From: Prosthecomicrobium sp. N25
GTDB taxonomy: Bacteria; Pseudomonadota; Alphaproteobacteria; Rhizobiales; Ancalomicrobiaceae
Assembly (NCBI RefSeq): GCF_037203705.1
Contig: NZ_JBBCAT010000001.1
Location: 2,329,418 to 2,393,417, forward strand
Direction of reading: 5' to 3'
Length of the DNA: 64,000 bases
The position numbers were made by a program, and so were the translations under genes. The notes under the pieces were generated by a model that searched no databases, had not been told where the DNA came from, and saw only the letters and a program-made list of their open reading frames with translations. Positions 17,090 to 25,096 of the stretch are shown one piece after another; within the stretch, counting starts at the first letter, position 1; each line of letters opens with the position of its first letter.

Positions 17090-18007
17090 TCAAACCCGGG
17101 ACGGGGCAGCCCCGTCCTCCGCCCATACCACGTCGCGGTCCGTCCCGGCGCCCGTCCGCCCCGGACCGACCACCCCGTCGCCGACGCTGACCGGCGCGGG
17201 CGCCGCGGGTTTGGAGAAGAAGGGCACCCCCTTCAGCCAGAGCCGCGCCGCCTCGAAATGGATCGCGCCGATGATCTTCAGCGTCACCCAGGGAATCCGC
17301 AGGAATGATCGGACGAGCGCGGCGGACGTCAAGGGCTCGATGGAGGCTTGATAGGTCGCGGCGAGCAACGGACCGTCCGCGTCGGTCTCCAGGATGCGTA
17401 TCCTGAGTGAGCGGCCGGGCGGCAGCACGCGGAAGAGGTAGCGCATCGCCATCGGCAGGAAGGGCGAGACATGGAAGAGCTTCGCCCGGGACTGGCGGAT
17501 GCCTTCCGGTCCCTCCTCGCCGGTCCCGACCGGCGCGAAATAGGTGTGGCGCTCGCCGAAGGTGTTGCGCACCTCGTAGACGAGCGCCACCGGCCTGGCC
17601 CCTCCGCCGAAACAGAAATAGACCGAGAGCGGATTGAAGACGTAGCCGAGCACCCGCGGCGAGGCGAGCAGCAGCACCCGCTCGGGCCGCTCCGACAGAC
17701 CCGCGGCGGCGAGCCCGCGGTCGATCCAGGGACGCAGCGGCGAGCCGTCCGCCGGTCCGTGGTCGCGCTCGTGGAGGGAGAAGAGGTTGAACCGCCCCAC
17801 CGAGAAGAGGCGCGAACGCCGGTTCGCCTCGTCCAGCCGGTCGATGTCGACGAGGAGGGATGCGATCGTGTAGGCGAAGCGGTGCCCGACCGGCTTCAGC
17901 CGGGCGTGCATCACCGGCCCCTCGCACAGCGAGACCGCCTCCGCCGGCGGGCTGCCGTTCTCCGCCGCCGTGGTCGGGACCCGGTGGATGCCCCCCGGCA
18001 TGGTCAT
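17090..18007 (-). CDS. DUF1365 family protein
   Basis: This 305-aa protein has the DUF1365 signature: VMHARLKPVGHRFAYTIASLLVDID at the start, then VLGYVFNPLSVYFCFG, YEVRNTFGERHTYF and KLFHVSPFLPM. The start codon overlaps the stop of the upstream amine-oxidase gene (ATGA), so translation is coupled. DUF1365 proteins travel with FAD amine-oxidase-like and cyclopropane-synthase-like genes in many bacteria and are thought to act with them on membrane lipids. The biochemical role is not settled. The C-terminal 35 residues are low complexity and probably disordered. Confidence 0.9.
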   Translation of the reverse strand: MTMPGGIHRVPTTAAENGSPPAEAVSLCEGPVMHARLKPVGHRFAYTIASLLVDIDRLDEANRRSRLFSVGRFNLFSLHERDHGPADGSPLRPWIDRGLAAAGLSERPERVLLLASPRVLGYVFNPLSVYFCFGGGARPVALVYEVRNTFGERHTYFAPVGTGEEGPEGIRQSRAKLFHVSPFLPMAMRYLFRVLPPGRSLRIRILETDADGPLLAATYQASIEPLTSAALVRSFLRIPWVTLKIIGAIHFEAARLWLKGVPFFSKPAAPAPVSVGDGVVGPGRTGAGTDRDVVWAEDGAAPSRV

Positions 18008-19308
18008 TCCGCAGCCTCCAGGACCCGCTCGCGCAGCCGCCAGGGTACGGCGGCCCCGAGCCGCTCCGCCACCGCGAGGCCGGACAGCAGCCCGTCCTCG
18101 TGGAAGCCGTAGCCCGTCCAGGCGCCGCAGAACCAGGTGTTGCGCCGGCCCTGGATCTCGTCGAGCCGCCGCTGCGCCACGATCGCGGAGCGATCGTACT
18201 GCGGATGGTCGTAGGAGAAGCGGGCGAAGACGAGGCCCGGGTCCGGCTGCCGGTCGGCCGGCGGGTTGAGGGTGACGAAGAGCGGGAAGGCCGCCGGGAT
18301 CCCCTGCAACGCGTTCATCCAGTAGGTAACGCAGACGTCCGAGAGGGTCTCGGGCCGCGACGGCTGGGTCAGCACGTTCCAGGAGGCCCAGGCGCCGCGC
18401 CGCCGCGGCATCAGGTTGGCGTCGCGATGCAGGATCGCCTCGTTCGGACGGTAGCGGACCGCTCCGAGGATCTCCCGCTCCGCCGGGGACGCGTCCGCCA
18501 GCGTGCGCAAGGTCTCGTCCGTGTGCGAGGCGAAGACGATCTGGTCGAACCGCTCCGTCCGGCCGGTCGTGTCCGTGACCGTCACGCGGTTGTCCGCGCG
18601 TTCCACCCGGACCACCTCCGCACCCGTCCGGATCCGGTCGGCGAAGGGGGCCGTCAGCTTCTCCACGTAGCTCCGGCTGCCGCCCGCGACCGTGCGCCAG
18701 AGCGGCCGGTCCATGTGGATGAGCCGGTGGTTCTCGAAGAAGGTCACGAAGGATGCTGCGGGGAAGTTCAGCATCTGGTCCTGCGGCGTCGACCAGATCG
18801 CCGCGCCCATCGGCACGATGTAGTCGGAGACGAAGCGCCCGCGGAAGCCGCGTGCCTCCAGCCAGTGGCCGAGCGAGGCGTCGCCGATCAGGCCAGCCTC
18901 CCGATCCGCCGTCGCGGTGCGGTTGAAGCGCAGGACCTCGCGCAACATCCACAGGTGCGAGGGCGAGAAGATCGAGCGCTTCATGGCGAAGAGCCCGGAG
19001 AGGAGCGGCTCGCCGCCCTTCCACTCGCGCTTGCCCCCGTCGACGGACACGGCGAAGCTCATGTCGCTCGGCTGCGTGACGACACCCAGATGGTGGAAGA
19101 GGGCGGTCAGGTTCGGGTAGTTCAGCTCGTTGTAGACGATGAAACCGGTGTCGACCGGGATCCGGCGGCCGTCGTAGTCGATCTCGACCGTGTTGGCGTG
19201 CCCGCCGGCGCGCGTCTCCTTTTCGTAGACCACGATCTCGTGGTCGCGATGGAGCGCCCAGGCGGCGGCGTTGCCCGAGATGCCTGTTCCGACGACGGCG
19301 ATGCGCAT
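18004..19308 (-). CDS. FAD-dependent amine-oxidase-like dehydrogenase/desaturase
   Basis: This 434-aa flavoprotein opens with the dinucleotide-binding motif VVGTGISGNAAAWAL (GTGISG at residues 7-12), followed by YEKETRAGGHANTVEID. The C-terminus has the FAD-clasping sequence NTWFCGAWTGYGFHEDGLLSGLAVAERLG. It belongs to the NAD(P)-binding Rossmann/amine oxidase group (PF13450, PF01593) that is always near DUF1365 and cyclopropane-synthase-like genes. In Rhodobacter the sigma-E-controlled homologue (UfaD) is reported to desaturate the methylated acyl chain during furan fatty acid synthesis. It starts 36 nt after the photolyase gene and overlaps the DUF1365 gene by 4 nt. Confidence 0.9.
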   Translation of the reverse strand: MRIAVVGTGISGNAAAWALHRDHEIVVYEKETRAGGHANTVEIDYDGRRIPVDTGFIVYNELNYPNLTALFHHLGVVTQPSDMSFAVSVDGGKREWKGGEPLLSGLFAMKRSIFSPSHLWMLREVLRFNRTATADREAGLIGDASLGHWLEARGFRGRFVSDYIVPMGAAIWSTPQDQMLNFPAASFVTFFENHRLIHMDRPLWRTVAGGSRSYVEKLTAPFADRIRTGAEVVRVERADNRVTVTDTTGRTERFDQIVFASHTDETLRTLADASPAEREILGAVRYRPNEAILHRDANLMPRRRGAWASWNVLTQPSRPETLSDVCVTYWMNALQGIPAAFPLFVTLNPPADRQPDPGLVFARFSYDHPQYDRSAIVAQRRLDEIQGRRNTWFCGAWTGYGFHEDGLLSGLAVAERLGAAVPWRLRERVLEAAE

Positions 19309-19344
19309 GGAGAATTCGATCCTTTCGGAGGCGGGAGGCCGCGG

Positions 19345-20832
19345 TCAGGCCGCGTCTTGGTCGGACTTGAGTGTTTCGAAGGCGGTGAGCGCGCGGTCGC
19401 GCCCCTGATTGAGGTCGACGACGGGAAGCGGATAGTCGCGCCCGAGCCGCAGGCCGGCCGCCCGGAGCACCTCGGCGGGCGCCTCCCAGGGGCGGTGGAC
19501 GAAGCGGGCGGGCAGGCGGGCGAGCTCGGGCACGTGGCGGCGCACGTAGCTGCCTTCGGGATCGAATTTCTCGCCCTGGAGGACCGGGTTGAAGACCCGG
19601 AAATAGGGTGCCGCGTCCGCGCCCGAGCCGGCCACCCACTGCCAGGAGGCCGCGTTGTTGGCCGGGTCGGCGTCGACCAGCGTGTCCCAGAACCAGGCCT
19701 CGCCGGCTCGCCAGTCCTGCAGGAGGTGCTTTACCAGGAAGGAGGCGACCACCATCCGAACCCGGTTATGCATCCAGCCGGTCGTCCAGAGCTGCCTCAT
19801 CCCCGCGTCGACCAGCGGAATGCCCGTGAGCCCCCGCTGCCACGCCCGCAGAAGCCCCTCGTCGCGAGCCCAGGGGAAGGCGTCGAAGCGGCGCTGGAAG
19901 TTGACCGTGGCGAGATCGGGCCAGTGATGCAGCAGGTGCCAGGCGAATTCGCGCCAGCCGATCTCGGACAGGAACTTGTCGACATGCCGCCGGGCCGGGC
20001 GCCTCGGCCCGTCCTCCGCTGCCAGCAGCGCGGCCGCGCGCAACTGGAACGGCGAGACCTCCCCGAAGGCGAGATGCGGCGACAGGCCCGAGGTGGACGG
20101 CCGGTCGGGCCGGTCCCGCTCCTCCGCATAGGCGGCGAGCCCCGTCTCCAGGAAGGCCGCGAGCCTCGCATGCGCGCCGGCCTCGCCGGGCGTCCAGGTG
20201 TCCCTGAGGCCGCCCGCCCAGTCGGGCTTGCGCGGGGTGAGGCTCCAGTCCTCGAGCGCCTCCCCGTCCACCGTCCCGGTCCAGCCGGCGAGCGCAGCGG
20301 GGACGGGGAGGGGCGCCCGCGGTTCCTCGGCGGCCTGCGCGGCGCGCCAAAAGGGCGAATAGACCCGGAACGGCTCGCCGGCCCGGGTTTTCAGCGTCCA
20401 GGGTTCGTGAAGGAGGTTCGCCTGATGGCTGGCGACCTCCAGTCCGCGGGCCGCGAACGCCGCCTTGAGCCCGGCGTCGATCTCCCGAGCCGCGAGCTCG
20501 TAGCGGCGGTTCCAGTGCACCGCGCACGCCCCGACCGCCTGCGCGACCGCCGGCACCACGGCGCCGGCCGCCCCGCGCCGGAGGATCAGCCGGATGCCGT
20601 GCCGGCCGAGCTCCGCGCCGAGGGCCGCCAGCGAATGATGGAGCCACCAGCGACGCGCGCCGCCGAGCCGGCGCAGCCCGGGCGAGGCCTCGTCGAGCAC
20701 GTAGAGCGCCGCCACCGGCCGGCCGCCCGCGGCGGCCGCCGTCAGGGCGGGATTGTCGGCGAGCCGGAGATCATCGCGGAACCAGACGAGGGCCGGGCCG
20801 CGTGGATCTTCGGTACGGGACGAGGAAGGCAT
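19345..20832 (-). CDS. phrB: Deoxyribodipyrimidine photolyase (cryptochrome/photolyase family)
   Basis: This 495-aa protein has the N-terminal photolyase domain (LVWFRDDLRLADNPAL) and the C-terminal FAD-binding domain. The diagnostic block TTGWMHNRVRMVVASFLVKHLL, then WRAGEAWFWDTLVDADPANNAASWQWVAGSGADAAPYFRVFNP, is fully conserved and includes residues that contact FAD and the pyrimidine dimer. It repairs UV-induced cyclobutane dimers using blue light. It is the first gene of a five-gene minus-strand unit and has an ECF11-type promoter about 45 nt upstream. This agrees with phrA being a sigma-E target in Rhodobacter. No strong ribosome site is visible. Confidence 0.95.
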   Translation of the reverse strand: MPSSSRTEDPRGPALVWFRDDLRLADNPALTAAAAGGRPVAALYVLDEASPGLRRLGGARRWWLHHSLAALGAELGRHGIRLILRRGAAGAVVPAVAQAVGACAVHWNRRYELAAREIDAGLKAAFAARGLEVASHQANLLHEPWTLKTRAGEPFRVYSPFWRAAQAAEEPRAPLPVPAALAGWTGTVDGEALEDWSLTPRKPDWAGGLRDTWTPGEAGAHARLAAFLETGLAAYAEERDRPDRPSTSGLSPHLAFGEVSPFQLRAAALLAAEDGPRRPARRHVDKFLSEIGWREFAWHLLHHWPDLATVNFQRRFDAFPWARDEGLLRAWQRGLTGIPLVDAGMRQLWTTGWMHNRVRMVVASFLVKHLLQDWRAGEAWFWDTLVDADPANNAASWQWVAGSGADAAPYFRVFNPVLQGEKFDPEGSYVRRHVPELARLPARFVHRPWEAPAEVLRAAGLRLGRDYPLPVVDLNQGRDRALTAFETLKSDQDAA

Positions 20833-20874
20833 GGACGCGCGCGACCCGATGCGACGGAGGAGACGAACTTGGGC

Positions 20875-20904
20875 ATGTTACGTCAGTCCGGCGTCAGCGG
20901 ATCA
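20875..20904 (-). promoter_or_regulatory. ECF11 (RpoE/ChrR-type) promoter of the photolyase unit
   Basis: On the minus strand, TGATCC (20904-20899) and TAACAT (20880-20875) are separated by exactly 18 nt. The -35 element is perfect and the -10 element departs from TAAGAA at two positions. It lies about 43 nt upstream of the photolyase start codon. Confidence 0.72.
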
Positions 20905-20932
20905 AGCGAAGCGCGTCACCGTTCCCCGAACG

Positions 20933-22147
20933 TCAGTGCACGGCGCCGGTCGCCGGCTCCGCATCGAGCCGGGTCGTCGCCGCCTGCGCGGCCATGAGTT
21001 CACGGGCGACGATCAGCTTCTGCACCTCCGTCGCGCCTTCGTAGATGCGAAGCGCCCGGATCTCGCGGTAGAGCCGCTCGACCATCTCGCCGGACACCAC
21101 CCCCCGTCCGCCGAACAGCTGCAGGGCTCCGTCGATGACCTGCTGGGCCATCTCGGTGGCGGTCATCTTGGCCATGGCCGCCTCGCGCGTCGCGCGCTTC
21201 TGCTGCACATCGCGCGTCCAGGCCGCCCGGTAGGTCAGCAGGGCCGCGCCGTCGATCTGGGTCGCCATGTCGCCGAGCCGCGCCTGGGTCAGCTGGAAGT
21301 CGCCGAGGGTCTGGCCGAACATGCGCCGCTTGCCGGCATGCGTCAGCGCCTCGTCGAGCGCCCGCCGCGCGAAGCCCAGCGCCGCCCCGGCGACCGACGC
21401 CCGGAAGATGTCGAGGGTGCGCATGGCGATCTTGAAGCCCTCGCCGGGCGTGCCGACCAGCCGGCTCGCCGGCAGCCGACAGCCGCGGAAGCTGAGCCGC
21501 GCCAGGGGGTGCGGCGCCATCGTGGCGATCCGCTCCGCGATGCCGAAGCCGGGATCGTCGGGCAGCACGATGAAGCAGGAGAGGCCGCGCGTTCCCGGCG
21601 CCTCGCCGGTCCGCGCGAAGACCGTGTAGACGTCCGCGATGCCGCCGTTGGAGATCCAGGTCTTCTCGCCCTCCAGCACGTAGCCGTCGCCGTCGCGCGT
21701 CGCCGTCGTCGCGATGGCGCCCACGTCCGACCCCGCCTCCGGCTCGGAGAGCGCGAAGGCGGAGATCCACTCGCCCTTCGCCACCTTGGGCAGCACCGCG
21801 CGGCGCTGCTCCTCCGACCCGGCGAGGCTGATCGCCCCGGTCCCGAGACCCTGCATGGCGAAGGCGAAGTCGGCGAGCCCATCCCAATACGCGAGGGTCT
21901 CGCGGGTCAGGCAGACGAGGCGGGAATCGATCGCCTCCGTCAGCCCGCCATAGGCCGCCGGCACGCAGAGGCGCAGCATGCCGACGTCCCCGAGCCGGCG
22001 CACCAGCGCCCGGCAGGCCGCGTCCGGGTCGTGGTGGTCGATGGCGAGGAGCCCGCCCGCCGAGATCCACTTGTCGAGCGCGGCGATGATCTCCCGGTGG
22101 CCCGGCGAGAAGAACGGCCAGTCGAGATGGTCGCGGGACGGGCTCAT
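20933..22147 (-). CDS. Acyl-CoA dehydrogenase family protein
   Basis: From the ATG at 22147, preceded by GAGGAG, the protein is 404 aa. Family motifs are [18 protein letters not shown] (FAD/substrate loop), [21 protein letters not shown] and the terminal [19 protein letters not shown]. The glutamate at about residue 370 occupies the catalytic base position. It oxidises an acyl-CoA thioester to the enoyl-CoA and passes electrons to ETF. The substrate cannot be read off; the sequence looks like a general medium/short-chain or aromatic-degradation type. The gene shares the short region upstream of the photolyase gene but is transcribed toward it on the same strand, so read-through into the photolyase unit is possible. 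Confidence 0.93.
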   Translation of the reverse strand: MSPSRDHLDWPFFSPGHREIIAALDKWISAGGLLAIDHHDPDAACRALVRRLGDVGMLRLCVPAAYGGLTEAIDSRLVCLTRETLAYWDGLADFAFAMQGLGTGAISLAGSEEQRRAVLPKVAKGEWISAFALSEPEAGSDVGAIATTATRDGDGYVLEGEKTWISNGGIADVYTVFARTGEAPGTRGLSCFIVLPDDPGFGIAERIATMAPHPLARLSFRGCRLPASRLVGTPGEGFKIAMRTLDIFRASVAGAALGFARRALDEALTHAGKRRMFGQTLGDFQLTQARLGDMATQIDGAALLTYRAAWTRDVQQKRATREAAMAKMTATEMAQQVIDGALQLFGGRGVVSGEMVERLYREIRALRIYEGATEVQKLIVARELMAAQAATTRLDAEPATGAVH

Positions 22148-22291
22148 GGGGCAGCTCCTCGGGCGCGTTCGGATCGCCCTTCCATAACGCGTCGCCGCCG
22201 GGCAGGCCAGCCGGCGCCCGAGCCCCTTGCGGCCCCGCCCCCCGCGGCGATAAAGCATTCCCCGGCGGGCCCGGCCCGCCGCCGGTCCGGC

Positions 22292-22366
22292 GGGCGGTTA
22301 GTTCAGTGGTAGAACGCGGGTTTTACACACCCGGTGTCGGGAGTTCGATTCTCTCACCGCCCACCA
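22292..22366 (+). tRNA. tRNA-Val(UAC)
   Basis: The cloverleaf is complete. The acceptor stem is GGGCGGU/ACCGCCC, the D-arm GUUC/GAAC, and the anticodon stem CGGGU/ACCCG encloses loop UUUACAC with anticodon UAC. The T-arm GGGAG/CUCUC encloses UUCGAUU. The discriminator is A and CCA is genomically encoded. Length is 75 nt. Confidence 0.96.
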
Positions 22367-22504
22367 GACCCGCCCCGCACTGTCGCCGCGCACGGTAAGT
22401 TGACGCCCTCGGCCCCGCCAACATGCCAGTATGACTGGCGGCGTTCGGCGCCGGGCGGCCGCTCTTGCCTTTTTCCGTTTGTTGGCGATTCAGCCGGGTG
22501 TTTC

Positions 22505-23347
22505 ATGTCCGTGGGATTGTTGAAGACGGGCCAGCTGCTCTCCGTCGGCAGTCGTGGCGCCGAGGTGATGCGGGTCCAGCGGCTTCTCAACCTTTACCCG
22601 CCGTCCGCATTCCCGGACCTCAAGCCGGACGGCATCTTCGGTGAGCGCACCCGCAAGCGGGTCGTCGAGTTCCAGACGAACGTGGGCCTGCGGGCCGACG
22701 GGATCGTCGGTCCGGTGACCGTGCGGGCCCTGTGCATGACGCTTCCGGAGATGCGGGCTTTCGCCGAATCCTACCGCCAGATTATCGAGGAGGCCGGTGC
22801 CGGGGGCGAGCAACTCGCCGTCTACGATCGTCAGATCAACGCCAACATGAATGCCCTGACGCCGGTTGCGGCGGTCCAGGTCGTGGTCGTGGTAGGACTG
22901 GTTCTCGCGGTCATCATCGTCTTCTATATCGCGATGCTGAACCTTCTTCCGGAGCACCAGCGTGCACACCGGGAGTTCGCGAAGGTTGTCGAGCGAAAGA
23001 TCGACGAGCTTAGGGAAATCCTGAATCTTCCGACCCCGCTGGAAGCCGCAAAGTCGATCGTCGAGAACGTTCGAGAGACGGTCAAGGAGTTCATCGAGAC
23101 CCTGAAGCGCAATAGGCTCAACTGCAACCAGACTCCCGAAAAGCTCCTGGAGTGTCAGAAGGAAAGCATGGCCGTCGCGGTGGCGACCCAGAACCTCCTG
23201 CACAAGCTCGAGCAGCTGACGTTCATTGGCAGCCGCGGCTTCAAGCTGGACGATCTCTTGACCGGGATCCTGGTCTCCGTAGCTGCGCTGGTGAAAGCCT
23301 ATTCGGATCTCGGCCGCTGCCTGGAGTGCGATCACATCATATTCTAG
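22505..23347 (+). CDS. Peptidoglycan-binding domain protein with one membrane segment
   Basis: This 280-aa protein starts with a PG_binding_1 domain at about residues 15-76 (SRGAEVMRVQRLLNLYPP, then GIFGERTRKRVVEFQTNVGLRADGIVGPVT). One strong transmembrane helix lies at about 121-146, followed by an amphipathic, coiled-coil-like region rich in Lys and Glu (148-205). Four cysteines sit in the last third, at C207, C217 and the C272-x-x-C275 pair near the end. There is no signal peptide, so the wall-binding domain precedes the membrane helix. That is unusual because the N-terminus would have to cross the membrane without a cleavable signal. I recognise no named family. It lies 138 nt after tRNA-Val. 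Confidence 0.8.
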   Translation: MSVGLLKTGQLLSVGSRGAEVMRVQRLLNLYPPSAFPDLKPDGIFGERTRKRVVEFQTNVGLRADGIVGPVTVRALCMTLPEMRAFAESYRQIIEEAGAGGEQLAVYDRQINANMNALTPVAAVQVVVVVGLVLAVIIVFYIAMLNLLPEHQRAHREFAKVVERKIDELREILNLPTPLEAAKSIVENVRETVKEFIETLKRNRLNCNQTPEKLLECQKESMAVAVATQNLLHKLEQLTFIGSRGFKLDDLLTGILVSVAALVKAYSDLGRCLECDHIIF

Positions 23348-23463
23348 GGGGTCCTACTGCCGCCGACCTTGCCCGAAAACGTCGAACCTCCCCGCATTGA
23401 CTTCGTTACGGCATGGGGTACACCCATGCGCGGGGGTACTCGGGCTCCTTGGAGGGTGTCTCA

Positions 23464-23814
23464 ATGAAGAAGTTGATCCTTGTCGCCGGCCTCGCGCTGG
23501 GGGCTTTCGCGGCCGCTCCGGCGTCGGCACTGCCGGTCGCCAAGATCACCGGCGCCGAAAGCGCACCGCGCGCAGACTCGGTCGCCTGGTACTGCAACGG
23601 GAAGGGACACTGCGTCCAGGGCGTGCGCCCCGGCTACGTCGTGCGCCAGGGTTGGGCGCCGACCTGCGTCGGCGACTACTACTGGGACGGCTATCGCTGC
23701 GCCGTCCGGATCCGGCCCGCGCCGGTCGTCGTGGTGAAGCCCGCCAAGCCGGTCGTCGTGGTCAAGCCCGCGCCGGTGGTGGTGAAGCCCGCCGTCAAGG
23801 TGAAGGTCTACTGA
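23464..23814 (+). CDS. Small secreted protein with valine/lysine/proline-rich tail
   Basis: The ATG at 23464 follows TTGGAGGG and gives 116 aa with a textbook signal peptide (MKKLILVAGLALGAFAAAPASA). The mature part has four cysteines in a compact region (WYCNGKGHCVQG and PTCVGDYYWDGYRCAVR) that probably forms two disulfides. The tail consists of repeated KPAxVVVVKPA units. This looks like the small cysteine-containing periplasmic proteins common in Hyphomicrobiales with no assigned function. A strong terminator follows 26 nt after the stop. Confidence 0.78.
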   Translation: MKKLILVAGLALGAFAAAPASALPVAKITGAESAPRADSVAWYCNGKGHCVQGVRPGYVVRQGWAPTCVGDYYWDGYRCAVRIRPAPVVVVKPAKPVVVVKPAPVVVKPAVKVKVY

Positions 23815-23840
23815 TCCGTCCTACCCGACAGGATGGTCGC

Positions 23841-23869
23841 GGGGCGCCTTCGGGCGCCCCGTTTTGTTT
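23841..23869 (+). terminator. Rho-independent terminator
   Basis: A perfect 8-bp stem, GGGGCGCC/GGCGCCCC, with a UUCG tetraloop is followed by GTTTTGTTT. It closes the small secreted protein gene. Confidence 0.88.
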
Positions 23870-23911
23870 CGCCCGCCGGGAACGTCACGCGGTTCCGTCT
23901 TGTTCTTCATG

Positions 23912-23924
23912 TTGCGCTGCACAA
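23912..23924 (+). promoter_or_regulatory. PhaR-like operator upstream of PHB depolymerase gene
   Basis: TTGCGCTGCACAA reads TTGTGCAGCGCAA on the other strand. It differs by one base from the element over the phasin promoter at 49883-49895. It lies 32 nt before the chosen start codon and overlaps a weak -35/-10 pair (TTGTTC at 23900, AATATC at 23923). PhaR, the PHB-responsive repressor, binds TGC-rich palindromes of this kind. The binding itself is inferred. Confidence 0.6.
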
Positions 23925-23956
23925 TATCGGATGCCAGCATGGCGGCGAGGTGGACG

Positions 23957-24958
23957 ATGCTGGATGGAACGCTCCTCGACGACGCGTCGGCCGGACGGGG
24001 CGGCACGCTGACGGCCGTGCCGGACTTCGGGGCCAATCCGGGACGCCTCGGGATGGTGCTGGCGCTTCCCGCCGGGATCGGCACGGAGCCGGTGCCCCTG
24101 GTCGTCGTCCTGCACGGTTGCCTGCAGACGGCGGCCGCCTACGACCGGGCGAGCGGCTGGTCCGCGCTCGGCAGCCGCCACGGCTTCGCGGTGCTCTATG
24201 CCGAGCAGCAGAAGCGCAACAACCCGAACCGCTGCTTCAACTGGTTCCTGCGCAGCCACACCACGCGCGGTTCCGGCGAGGCCGCCTCGATCCGCCGCAT
24301 GGTCGAGCATGCCGGGGAGCGCGCGCCCATCGATCCCGCCCGGATCTACGTCACCGGCCTTTCGGCCGGCGGCGCCATGGCGGCGGCCCTGCTGGCCGTC
24401 TATCCGGACGTCTTCGCGGCGGGCGCGGTGGTGGCCGGCCTGCCGTTCCGGGCGGCGACGACCCTGCGCGGCGCGGTCGACGCCATGGCCAACGGCACGG
24501 GCCGCAGCCCCGAGGACCTGGCCCTCGCCGTGAAGGGGGCGAGCCCGCACGGCGGCCCCTGGCCCCGGCTCGCCGTCATCCACGGCGACGCGGACCGCAC
24601 GGTCGCGCCCGCCAACGCCGAGGACCTCGTGGGGCAGTGGCGCGCCCTCGCCGGACTGCCCGACCGGCCCACCCGCGAGCAGGCGGCCGGCGCGCTGCGC
24701 CGCCGCGTCTGGCAGGGAGCGGACGGCGTCGCCCTGCTGGAGGATCTTCGCATCGCCGGCCTCGGCCACGGCGCGCCGACCCTCGGCCCCGCCGCCGGCC
24801 CGTTCTTCCTCGACGCCCCCGCCTCCGCGACCCACGAGGCCGCCCGCTTCTTCGGACTGCCGGTATCGCCGCCCGAGGCCGCGCCCGCCCCAGCGCATGC
24901 GGACCTGCTCCACCGGGTCGGCGGCTTCCTGCGCCGGCTCCTCAGCCGATCCTCCTGA
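23957..24958 (+). CDS. PHB depolymerase family esterase (LpqC-like)
   Basis: I prefer the ATG at 23957 because GAGGTGG precedes it and because the upstream candidate operator would otherwise lie inside the gene; the frame is open from 23864. The 333-aa product is an alpha/beta hydrolase of the esterase PHB depolymerase family (PF10503). It has LVVVLHGCLQTAAAYDRASGW (oxyanion region), the nucleophile S136 in VTGLSAGGAM, a probable catalytic aspartate in HGDADRTV and histidine in GLGHGAP. There is no signal peptide, so an intracellular or weakly exported role on short hydroxyalkanoate esters is likely. The shared operator with the phasin gene supports a PHB link. Confidence 0.9.
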   Translation: MLDGTLLDDASAGRGGTLTAVPDFGANPGRLGMVLALPAGIGTEPVPLVVVLHGCLQTAAAYDRASGWSALGSRHGFAVLYAEQQKRNNPNRCFNWFLRSHTTRGSGEAASIRRMVEHAGERAPIDPARIYVTGLSAGGAMAAALLAVYPDVFAAGAVVAGLPFRAATTLRGAVDAMANGTGRSPEDLALAVKGASPHGGPWPRLAVIHGDADRTVAPANAEDLVGQWRALAGLPDRPTREQAAGALRRRVWQGADGVALLEDLRIAGLGHGAPTLGPAAGPFFLDAPASATHEAARFFGLPVSPPEAAPAPAHADLLHRVGGFLRRLLSRSS

Positions 24959-25096
24959 TCGCGTCGCCGCCTAACCCGATATCAACCCGCTGGCGTTAGG
25001 ATCCCGTCACGACACGAAACAGAAAGTGATTGTGCAGCGCGGCGCGGCCTCCGCTATCCCTTGTCGAGGGGGCGGGACCGGACGGAGGAACGGATC

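Noticed and set aside
17860-20997. Plus-strand open frame of over 1000 codons
   Set aside because: It lies opposite photolyase, amine oxidase and DUF1365 genes, is Arg/Gly/Pro-rich and has no family motif; it is an effect of high GC.
25030-25042. Third copy of the PhaR-like motif upstream of glmS
   Set aside because: TTGTGCAGCGCGG loses the last two bases of the right half, and glmS is not expected in the PHB regulon; kept only as a note.
24959-25096. glmS ribozyme or riboswitch
   Set aside because: The 138-bp leader shows no glmS ribozyme core, and this element is not expected in alphaproteobacteria.
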